Assembly (NCBI GenBank): GCA_011391185.1
Contig: JAABRB010000203.1
Coordinates: 1-6,595 of the forward strand
DNA length: 6,595 nucleotides
Direction of reading: 5' to 3'
Source: Betaproteobacteria bacterium
Lineage (GTDB): Bacteria > Pseudomonadota > Gammaproteobacteria > Burkholderiales > SG8-39
Within the stretch, counting starts at the first letter, position 1. Every line of letters begins with the position of its first letter. The notes under the pieces are model-generated. The model ran no database searches, was not told the DNA's origin, and saw nothing but the letters and a program-made list of their open reading frames with translations. The position numbers and the translations under genes are program-made. Below, in pieces: positions 1 through 5,011 of this stretch.

Positions 1-1
1 C

Positions 2-478
2 CCGGAGGGCTACTCGCCGATCCTCATCGGTGGCCGGAGTGCGCTCGTCGACTTGGCCGGCGTCGTCGCGGCGACCGTGGTGCCCGCCGCGCCCGGATCG
101 CGCTTTCGCATACTTGCCGACGAGCGGCCCGCGGGACGCCGCGCCCCCACCGCGCTCGCGCATGCCGCGGCGGGCGTCGCGTTCTGCTACATGACGCAGC
201 TCGGCCGCTATATCGAGTATCGAAAGTACAAGGTGCGGGGGCTACGTGTCGTGCAGACCAACCGCTTCAGCATGGCGGGCCGCACCGAGGATTTCTCGCT
301 GCGCGGTGGCGCGGCACCGTTTGACACGCACGTCTTCCTGAATGCCGACGAACCGGACGAGGTGATGCAGACGCTGCTCGAAGTTGCCGAGAACACGTGC
401 TACCTGCATGCGGCGCTGCGCAGCGGATTGCCCGGACGCGTCGAAATCGAGTTGAACGGCGCGCCGCTCAGCGTGTAA
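2..478 (+). CDS. OsmC-family protein, 3' part only
   Basis: This open frame enters from the left edge already in progress and ends at the TAA at 476-478, giving about 158 visible residues. An ATG-initiated start is not in view; the line reads as coding from codon 1 (PEGYSPILIGG), so the true start lies outside the window. OsmC/Ohr-type proteins reduce organic hydroperoxides or related thiol-reactive compounds in the cytoplasm, using two cysteines. Both are visible in typical surroundings: Cys at visible codon 62 (FCYMTQLGRY, start of the central helix) and Cys at codon 133 (ENTCYLHAAL). The segment between them has the expected beta-rich character, and the C-terminus (VEIELNGAPLSV) resembles the closing strand of the fold. 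The gene converges on the IclR gene and is separated from it by a REP-like doublet, so it probably belongs to a different transcription unit. The family call is firm, but the physiological substrate cannot be deduced. Confidence 0.8.
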   Translation, partial: PEGYSPILIGGRSALVDLAGVVAATVVPAAPGSRFRILADERPAGRRAPTALAHAAAGVAFCYMTQLGRYIEYRKYKVRGLRVVQTNRFSMAGRTEDFSLRGGAAPFDTHVFLNADEPDEVMQTLLEVAENTCYLHAALRSGLPGRVEIELNGAPLSV

Positions 479-491
479 GCAGGGTGTGCAT

Positions 492-604
492 CCCCTCCTT
501 TGCAAGGAGGGGTGCCGCCGGAGGCGGCGGGGCGGTTGCGACGACGACCGATGCTGCCCACCACCCCGTCCGCTACGCGTCCACCCCTCCTCGGAGAGGA
601 GGGG
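492..604. repeat. REPIN-like doublet: two REP palindromes in inverted orientation
   Basis: Two similar units of about 45 nt face each other. Read on the plus strand, the left unit opens with a perfect 9-bp stem (CCCCTCCTT, loop TGC, AAGGAGGGG; 492-512). It continues with a second stem (GCCGCC, loop GGA, GGCGGC; 514-528) and a GGGGCGG tail. Read on the minus strand from 604, the right unit opens with CCCCTCCTC, loop TCC, GAGGAGGGG (604-584) and continues through a diverged stem to a GGGGTGG tail. The tails are complementary enough to pair across a spacer of about 25 nt, so the whole could fold into a long cruciform. This matches the architecture of REPINs, non-autonomous repeats mobilised by RAYT-type tyrosine transposases. 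Its place between the 3' ends of two convergent genes is typical. No T-run follows either hairpin, so a classical terminator role is not supported. A possible degenerate third arm (CCTCTCCTCCGAG) lies just downstream near 618-631. Confidence 0.7.
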
Positions 605-692
605 AAAAATCTCCTGTCCTCTCCTCCGAGAACGCGCCGTTGCTCAGCGCACGCTCAACGCAAGAATAGTGGCGAACCCGCCCGAAGCGCAC

Positions 693-1532
693 TCAGAGTT
701 CGCTCTTGCTGCTGAGAATGCTCTCGAGCCCTTCGATCTCGCCGCGCAGCAGGCCGACGAGCTCGGCCTGGCGGGCCGGCGACATCCGACTCTCGATCGC
801 CCCGATGCTGAGTGCGGCAAACGGATCACCGAAGCGCGTGCGGATCGACAGGGCGAGCGAGAGGGCACCGTGCGTGAGGTGCACGTCGTTCAGCGCATAG
901 CCCATGCTCTGAGCCCGCTTGACCAGTGAGGCGAGGCGCGGCACGGTCAGTCCGGAATAGGCGGCGAGCCGCGTGGCGTTCGCTTGCAGAATCTCGTCGA
1001 TTGCGTCGTCCGCGAGCGGCATGAGCAGGGCGAGTCCGCCGGCCCCGACGCCGAGCGGGCGGCGCGTGCCGACGTCGAGCAACAGCGCCTTGATGGGAAA
1101 CGAGCCTTCGCGGCGGTCGATGCACACCGTGTCGTAGCCGCTGCGCACCGTCAGGAACACCGTGTCACCCGATTGTTCGGCAAGGCGTGCCAGCGGGCGG
1201 GCGCAAAGCTCCCGCAGGCTGAACTGGGGCGCGGCCGCGAGCCCCAGCTCGAAAGCGAGGTGACCCAGGTGATAGCGGCGCGACGCCGGATCCTGGGCCG
1301 CGACGCCCTCCTCGCACAGGCATTTCAGAATGCGATGCACCGTCGGCCGCTCGAGCCGCACGTGGCGCGCGACCTCCACCAGCCGCAGTCCGCCATGGCC
1401 GCGCGAGGCGATCACGCGCAGCACGGCCAGCGCGCGCTGAATGGCCTGCGTCCCGGAGTGGCGCACCGCCCCCTCGCGCTCCGGGTCGAGGCCCCGTGTG
1501 CTGCGAATCCCGCGCGTCGCTCGTTGTTCCAT
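693..1532 (-). CDS. IclR-family transcriptional regulator
   Basis: The 279-residue product has the standard IclR layout. A winged helix-turn-helix spans roughly residues 28-90, beginning TQAIQRALAVLRVI, with the recognition helix near 61-72 (ERPTVHRILKCL). The C-terminal GAF-like effector domain covers about residues 108-270 and includes GDTVFLTVRSG, a VCIDR strand and the small-residue segment GVGAGGLALL at 161-170. IclR proteins of this type are cytoplasmic dimers or tetramers that sense small carboxylic or aromatic acids and act as repressors or activators of catabolic operons. The gene is transcribed divergently from the ubiX operon, so that operon is its likely target, probably along with its own promoter. 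The ATG at 1532 gives a 27-residue charged N-terminal tail before the DNA-binding domain. A GTG at 1464-1466 (residue 23), preceded by a purine-rich GAGGGGG, would give a more compact protein and is a credible alternative start. No obvious Shine-Dalgarno sequence precedes the ATG. The family call is firm; the effector is unknown. Confidence 0.93.
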   Translation of the reverse strand: MEQRATRGIRSTRGLDPEREGAVRHSGTQAIQRALAVLRVIASRGHGGLRLVEVARHVRLERPTVHRILKCLCEEGVAAQDPASRRYHLGHLAFELGLAAAPQFSLRELCARPLARLAEQSGDTVFLTVRSGYDTVCIDRREGSFPIKALLLDVGTRRPLGVGAGGLALLMPLADDAIDEILQANATRLAAYSGLTVPRLASLVKRAQSMGYALNDVHLTHGALSLALSIRTRFGDPFAALSIGAIESRMSPARQAELVGLLRGEIEGLESILSSKSEL

Positions 1533-1541
1533 ATTCTGGAA
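1527..1541. promoter_or_regulatory. Candidate operator: TTCCA-N5-TGGAA palindrome at the regulator start
   Basis: TTCCA (1527-1531) and TGGAA (1537-1541) form a perfect 5-bp inverted repeat with a 5-nt spacer, overlapping the ATG of the IclR gene. Further GAAT/ATTC symmetry follows immediately (GAAT 1539-1542, ATTC 1546-1549). A 15-bp palindrome with TGGAA/TTCCA-like arms resembles the operator type known for IclR itself, although here the arms point the other way. If bound, it would block transcription or initiation of the regulator gene, meaning autoregulation. The palindrome is directly visible; its use as an operator is inference. Confidence 0.4.
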
Positions 1542-1561
1542 TGAAATTCGCTGGTAGCCGG

Positions 1562-1590
1562 TTGCCCGGTGCTGCCGCCTGGGGCTAAAT
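1562..1590 (+). promoter_or_regulatory. Weak candidate promoter for the ubiX operon
   Basis: TTGCCC (1562-1567) is followed after 17 nt by CTAAAT (1585-1590), the only AT-rich patch in the divergent gap, about 56 nt before the ATG at 1647. The -10 match is poor (three of six), as expected if the promoter needs an activator or uses a different sigma factor. The interval overlaps the candidate IclR-gene promoter on the other strand, which would allow one bound regulator to control both directions. Confidence 0.22.
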
Positions 1591-1617
1591 CTACTCGTAG
1601 AGGCGGGGTTCCGGCAA
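1588..1617 (-). promoter_or_regulatory. Weak candidate promoter for the IclR gene
   Basis: On the minus strand, TTGCCG (complement of 1612-1617) is followed after 18 nt by TAGATT (complement of 1588-1593). Each matches the sigma-70 hexamers at four of six positions. It would start transcription near 1580, about 50 nt before the ATG at 1532. In a GC-rich genome such a match is weak evidence. Confidence 0.25.
1590..1601. promoter_or_regulatory. Candidate operator: TCTAC-TC-GTAGA palindrome in the divergent gap
   Basis: TCTAC (1590-1594) and GTAGA (1597-1601) form a perfect inverted repeat with a 2-nt centre. It lies next to both candidate -10 elements and is enclosed by wider inverted repeats (CCGCCT 1575-1580 with AGGCGG 1601-1606; GTTGCC 1561-1566 with GGCAAC 1613-1618). 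Its position midway between two divergent genes suits a shared regulator site. No experimental match to a known operator is claimed. Confidence 0.35.
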
Positions 1618-1646
1618 CTGCCGGCCGCATTTCACATCCTGGACTC

Positions 1647-2270
1647 ATGAAACGTCTCATCGTCGGTATCACGGGTGCGACCGGTGCCATCTTCGGCATC
1701 CGCATGCTCGAGGCGCTGAAGGCTGCGTCGGTCGAGTCCCACCTGATCATCAGCAAGTGGGGGCTGCAGACGCTCGAGCACGAGACGTCCTATACCGGGC
1801 AGCAGGTCCGCGACCTCGCGGCGGTGTGCCACGAGCCGGGCAACATGGGCGCGGCCGTTTCGTCGGGCTCGTTCCTCACCGAGGGCATGGTGATCGCGCC
1901 CTGCTCGGTGCGCACCCTGGCAGCTATTGCGCACGGCACCGGCGAGCACCTGGTGCACCGCGCCGCCGATGTGATCCTCAAGGAGCGCCGCAAGCTCGTG
2001 CTGCTGGTGCGCGAGACGCCGCTCTCGGAAGTGCACATCGACAACATGCTGAAGCTCGCGCGGATGGGCGTGACGATCATGCCGCCCATGCCCGCTTTCT
2101 ATAATCATCCGCAGACGCTCGACGAAATGGTCGACCATATCGTCGCGCGTCTGCTCGACCAGTTCGGCATCGAGGCCGATTTCGCGAAGCGCTGGAGCGG
2201 TGAGATGCACCGCGAATCCGCGGTGCGCCGCAAATCGAACGCCAAGTCCAACACCCCCAAGGAGGATTGA
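1647..2270 (+). CDS. ubiX: UbiX-family flavin prenyltransferase
   Basis: This enzyme joins a dimethylallyl group to reduced FMN to make prenylated FMN, the cofactor required by UbiD decarboxylases. The 207-residue product begins MKRLIVGITGATGA with the nucleotide-binding loop at residues 7-14. SSGSF (72-76) and APCSVRTLAAIAHG (84-97) are the family's FMN and phosphate contact segments. Residues matching known active-site positions of characterised UbiX proteins are present: Glu46, Arg105, Lys116, Arg122-Glu123 (VRETP), Tyr152 (PAFYNHP) and Arg168. The ATG at 1647 places the motif as in other members; upstream in-frame codons are not protein-like. No strong Shine-Dalgarno sequence precedes it. 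The tail after about residue 176 (KSNAKSNTPKED at the end) is a charged extension beyond the usual core, and its last codons carry the ribosome-binding site of the next gene. The gene immediately precedes a UbiD decarboxylase, so it probably serves that enzyme rather than ubiquinone synthesis. Confidence 0.93.
   Translation: MKRLIVGITGATGAIFGIRMLEALKAASVESHLIISKWGLQTLEHETSYTGQQVRDLAAVCHEPGNMGAAVSSGSFLTEGMVIAPCSVRTLAAIAHGTGEHLVHRAADVILKERRKLVLLVRETPLSEVHIDNMLKLARMGVTIMPPMPAFYNHPQTLDEMVDHIVARLLDQFGIEADFAKRWSGEMHRESAVRRKSNAKSNTPKED
2259..2265 (+). promoter_or_regulatory. Strong ribosome-binding site that sets the decarboxylase start
   Basis: AAGGAGG lies inside the last codons of ubiX, 7 nt before the GTG at 2273. 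An overlapping TTG at 2267 is too close to it and the ATG at 2285 is too far (19 nt). This favours the GTG as the start of the UbiD-family gene. Confidence 0.75.
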
Positions 2271-2272
2271 TC

Positions 2273-3850
2273 GTGAGCAGCGTCATGAAACCCGTTTCCG
2301 CCAGCCGCGCGAAGGACATCACCAGCCTGCGCGCCGCCATCGAATGGCTGCGCGCCGAGGCACTGTTGATCGAGACCGACAAGGAAGTCAATCCCGATCT
2401 CGAAATCACCGGTCTGCAGAAACATTTCGATGGCAGCCTGCCGATGCTCTTCAACAAGGTGAAAGGCAAGCCGCACGCGCGCGCGATCACCAACCTCTTC
2501 GCCGACATGCGGATCGTCGACCGCTACTTTGGTTGGGACGGTCCCACCGATCGCACCCGCAAGCTCGCGCGCGCACTGACTCGCCCATTGAAGCCGGTCG
2601 AGATCGCGCAGAAGGACGCGCCCTGCCAGGAGCACGTCATCACCGACGACCTGGATGTCAATAAGTGGATCACGGCGATCCGTCACACCGAGCTCGAGCC
2701 CGAGCTCACCATCGGGTCGGCCATCCGCTGCGTCACCGGCGACTATTTCGACGGCGGCTCGGACCTCGGCTACAACCGCATGAATTTCCGCTGGGGCAAC
2801 GTCGGAACATTCCAGATCTCCCCCGGCTCGCACATGTGGCAAGTCATCACCAAGCACTACAAGGACGAGGACCCGATTCCGATCACCATGTGCTTCGGGG
2901 TCCCGCCGGCCTGCACGCTGCTTGCGGGCGCCGGATTCGACTACGTGATCCTGCCCAAGGGCTGCGACGAGATCGGCATCGCCGGGGCGGTGCAGGGCTC
3001 GCCGATTCGGCTCGTCAAGGCACGCACGGTCGATGCCTACGCACTCGCCGACTCGGAATACGTGCTCGAAGGTCACATCCATCCGCGCGACAAGCGTTAC
3101 GAGACCGCCGAGTCCGAGAAGGCGGGCGTGCAGGGCAAGACGTTCTTCCATCCGGAGTGGGCCGGCTACATGGGCAAGGCCTACAAGGCGCCGACCTTCC
3201 ACGTGTCGGCCATCACGATGCGCAATCCCGAGTCGAAGCCGGTGATCTTTCCGCTCGGCGTGCATACGTTCGACGACAGCAACATCGACACCACGGTGCG
3301 CGAGGCGGCGATCTTCGAGCTTTGCGAGCGGCTGCAGCCCGGAATCGTCCAGGACGTGCACATCCCGTACAGCATGACCGACTGGGGCGGCTGCATCATC
3401 CAGGTGAAGAAGCGCAACCAGATCGAGGAAGGATGGCAGCGCAATTTCCTGTCGGCGATCCTTTCGTGCTCGCAGGGCATGCGCCTCGCCATCGCGGTGA
3501 GCCCGGACGTCGACATCTACTCGATGGACGACATCATGTGGTGCCTTACCACTAGGGTGAATCCGCGGACCGACATCCTCAACCCGATCCCGGGTGGACG
3601 CGGCCAGACGTTCATGCCGGCCGAGCGCATGACGGCGGGCGACAAGGCCTGGACCGCGTCGAACACGGAGTTCGAAGGCGGAATGGGCATCGATGCGACC
3701 GTGCCGTTTGGCTACGAGCAGGATTTCCATCGCCCGGTGTATCCGGTCGACAAGGTCAAGCCGGAGGACTTCTTCTCGAAGGACGACGTCGCCAAGGCGC
3801 GTGCGCGCATGGAAGGCTGGGTGCTTTCGCTCGCGAAGACGGGACGCTAG
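2273..3850 (+). CDS. UbiD-family prFMN-dependent decarboxylase, candidate phthaloyl-CoA decarboxylase
   Basis: UbiD enzymes use prenylated FMN and a divalent metal to decarboxylate, or carboxylate, aromatic or unsaturated acids. With the GTG start the product has 525 residues (roughly 59 kDa), slightly longer than many UbiD proteins and close to the roughly 60-kDa subunit reported for phthaloyl-CoA decarboxylase. Visible family features are Arg169 in LGYNRMNFRWGN (the active-site Arg of the N..YR motif), His187 (PGSHMWQ) and Glu233 (GCDEIGIAGAVQG) as probable metal and cofactor ligands. Glu262 and Glu266 (SEYVLEGHI) lie in the stretch where the family carries its catalytic glutamates. The position normally held by the metal-binding Asn, five residues before the Arg, is Asp164. 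ubiX precedes it by 2 nt, and two class III CoA-transferase genes follow, suggesting the substrate is an aryl-CoA thioester such as phthaloyl-CoA (product benzoyl-CoA). The family is certain. The substrate comes from context, and isophthaloyl-CoA or another aromatic acid is possible. Homologues in anaerobic phthalate degraders have, as I recall, been called phtDa or pcd. Confidence 0.9.
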   Translation: MSSVMKPVSASRAKDITSLRAAIEWLRAEALLIETDKEVNPDLEITGLQKHFDGSLPMLFNKVKGKPHARAITNLFADMRIVDRYFGWDGPTDRTRKLARALTRPLKPVEIAQKDAPCQEHVITDDLDVNKWITAIRHTELEPELTIGSAIRCVTGDYFDGGSDLGYNRMNFRWGNVGTFQISPGSHMWQVITKHYKDEDPIPITMCFGVPPACTLLAGAGFDYVILPKGCDEIGIAGAVQGSPIRLVKARTVDAYALADSEYVLEGHIHPRDKRYETAESEKAGVQGKTFFHPEWAGYMGKAYKAPTFHVSAITMRNPESKPVIFPLGVHTFDDSNIDTTVREAAIFELCERLQPGIVQDVHIPYSMTDWGGCIIQVKKRNQIEEGWQRNFLSAILSCSQGMRLAIAVSPDVDIYSMDDIMWCLTTRVNPRTDILNPIPGGRGQTFMPAERMTAGDKAWTASNTEFEGGMGIDATVPFGYEQDFHRPVYPVDKVKPEDFFSKDDVAKARARMEGWVLSLAKTGR

Positions 3851-3854
3851 CGAG

Positions 3855-3878
3855 TTTCGCGCGGCGGGAATCGCGAAA
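3855..3878 (+). promoter_or_regulatory. Hairpin spanning the start of the first CoA-transferase gene
   Basis: TTTCGCG (3855-3861) and CGCGAAA (3872-3878) form a perfect 7-bp stem with a 10-nt loop. The loop displays a purine-rich GGCGGGA that could serve as the ribosome-binding site, while the A of the ATG (3878) closes the stem. It almost fills the 27-nt gap between the decarboxylase and CoA-transferase genes. It may tune translation of the transferase or mark an RNA-processing site; that is inference. No T-run follows, so termination is unlikely. Confidence 0.45.
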
Positions 3879-5011
3879 TGCTGTCCGGCTGCCGGGTCCT
3901 CGATGCTACCGACCGGTTGGGCTGGTTGGCCGGACGGTTGCTCGCCGATCTCGGCGCGGCGGTCACGAAGGTCGAAGCGCCGGGCGCGGACACCGCTGCC
4001 GCCGAGTGGCGCGCGCTGAACGTCAATAAGGCGCTGGTCGAACTCGACCTTGATCTCGGCGCGGACCGCGAGCGCTTTGATGCGATTGCGGCGCAGAGCG
4101 ACATCCTGCTTGTGACGCCCGTTCCCGGGACCGCTGCGGCGAAGTGTTGCGACTACGCGCGACTCGCCGCGCTGAATCCCGGGCTCGTCGTCGTGGCGAT
4201 CACGCCGTTCGGTCTTGCCGGCCCCAAGGCCGAGTGGCGGGCGAGCGACATCGAGCTCATGGCCGCGAGCGGGGCAATGTCGCTCGCAGGCGAGGCCGGT
4301 GCCACGCCGCTCCGCGTGAGCGCACCGCAATCCTACGCGTGGACCGGTGCGCAGGCCGCGATCGGCGCGCTCGTCGCGCTTCACCACCGCGCGACGAGCG
4401 GCCGCGGGCAGCTCGTCGACGTGTCGGCGCAGGCCGCCGTGATCACCGCGATCTCGCACGCCCCCGCATTCGTCTCGATCACGGGCACGACGCCGACGCG
4501 TGCCGGCGCCTACATGACCGGGCGCTCGGTCACCGGCGCGCGGTTCCGCGTCTTCTGGCCGTGCCGCGACGGCTACATCAACTTCATTCTCTACGGTGGC
4601 GTCGCCGGTCGGCGCACCAACGAGCAGCTCGTGGCGTGGATGCGCGATCGCGGCGCGGAACTCGGTGCGCTCGCGGCGATCGACTGGCGGTCCTGGGACC
4701 CGACCAGCGTGACCCAGGACGAGGTCGACGCGATCGAGGCGCCGATCGAGCGGTTCCTCTCGGGTGTGAGCAAGCGGGAGTTCCTGGAGGAGGGGCACCG
4801 CCGCGAAATGCTCGGCTATCCGGTCGCCAACGTCGCCGACACCGCGGCCGATCCGCAGCTTGCGGCCCGCGGATTCTGGCAAGACGTTCCCAGGCCCGAT
4901 GGTGGCACCGAACGTCATTGCGGAAGCTTTGCGATCGTGGACGGCGTGCGCGCGGCGCTCCGGCCCGGCGGCACGGCCGCGACCCCCGGGCGGAAGGCGA
5001 AGCGGGCATGA
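3878..5011 (+). CDS. Class III (CaiB/BaiF) CoA-transferase, subunit 1, without the catalytic Asp
   Basis: The 377-residue protein belongs to family III CoA-transferases, which move CoA between carboxylic acids through an Asp-bound intermediate. Family features include LAGRLLADLGAAVTKVEAPG near residues 17-36, LNPGLVVVAITPFGLAGP near 99-116, and the helix ending GALVALHH followed by GRGQLVDVSAQ. When the helix is aligned with formyl-CoA transferase, the position of the catalytic Asp is Tyr153 (QSYAWTGAQA), so this chain probably has no transferase chemistry of its own. It probably pairs with the next gene product, which keeps the Asp. Two-gene transferases of this family are known for benzylsuccinate and for succinyl-CoA:phthalate. 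The start at 3878 lies 27 nt after the decarboxylase stop, with only a weak GGCGGGA upstream. The gene ends in an ATGA overlap with its partner, which favours coupled, balanced synthesis. In the phthalate model it is one subunit of the enzyme forming phthaloyl-CoA. Confidence 0.88.
   Translation: MLSGCRVLDATDRLGWLAGRLLADLGAAVTKVEAPGADTAAAEWRALNVNKALVELDLDLGADRERFDAIAAQSDILLVTPVPGTAAAKCCDYARLAALNPGLVVVAITPFGLAGPKAEWRASDIELMAASGAMSLAGEAGATPLRVSAPQSYAWTGAQAAIGALVALHHRATSGRGQLVDVSAQAAVITAISHAPAFVSITGTTPTRAGAYMTGRSVTGARFRVFWPCRDGYINFILYGGVAGRRTNEQLVAWMRDRGAELGALAAIDWRSWDPTSVTQDEVDAIEAPIERFLSGVSKREFLEEGHRREMLGYPVANVADTAADPQLAARGFWQDVPRPDGGTERHCGSFAIVDGVRAALRPGGTAATPGRKAKRA

Noticed and set aside
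492..512. Intrinsic terminator for the OsmC-family gene
   Set aside because: The stem is strong but no T-run follows. The matching inverted unit at 584-604 shows that it is part of a REP doublet; it could still impede transcription or protect the 3' end.
584..609. Bidirectional terminator (hairpin plus AAAAA) serving the IclR gene
   Set aside because: The A-run lies on the IclR-gene side of the hairpin, so minus-strand transcripts would meet the T-run before the stem, not after it. It does not fit a terminator in either direction.
1569..1646. Upstream in-frame extension of ubiX from a CTG codon
   Set aside because: The added residues match nothing in the family, and the nucleotide-binding motif is correctly placed from the ATG at 1647.
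2665..3555. Second open frame inside the decarboxylase gene, same strand, different frame
   Set aside because: Arg- and His-rich shadow of the UbiD-family coding frame, with no initiation signal and no family resemblance.
2105..4918. Very long minus-strand open frame (937 codons) opposite the ubiX, decarboxylase and CoA-transferase genes
   Set aside because: It is low-complexity (His, Arg, Asp and Ala rich) and lies antisense to three recognisable genes. Such frames arise from GC-rich codon bias, and no family is recognisable.
4144..5007. Upstream in-frame extension of the second CoA-transferase
   Set aside because: The translated part is Arg-rich noise overlapping subunit 1. The family N-terminus, the ATGA overlap and the GGAAGG site all support the start at 5008.
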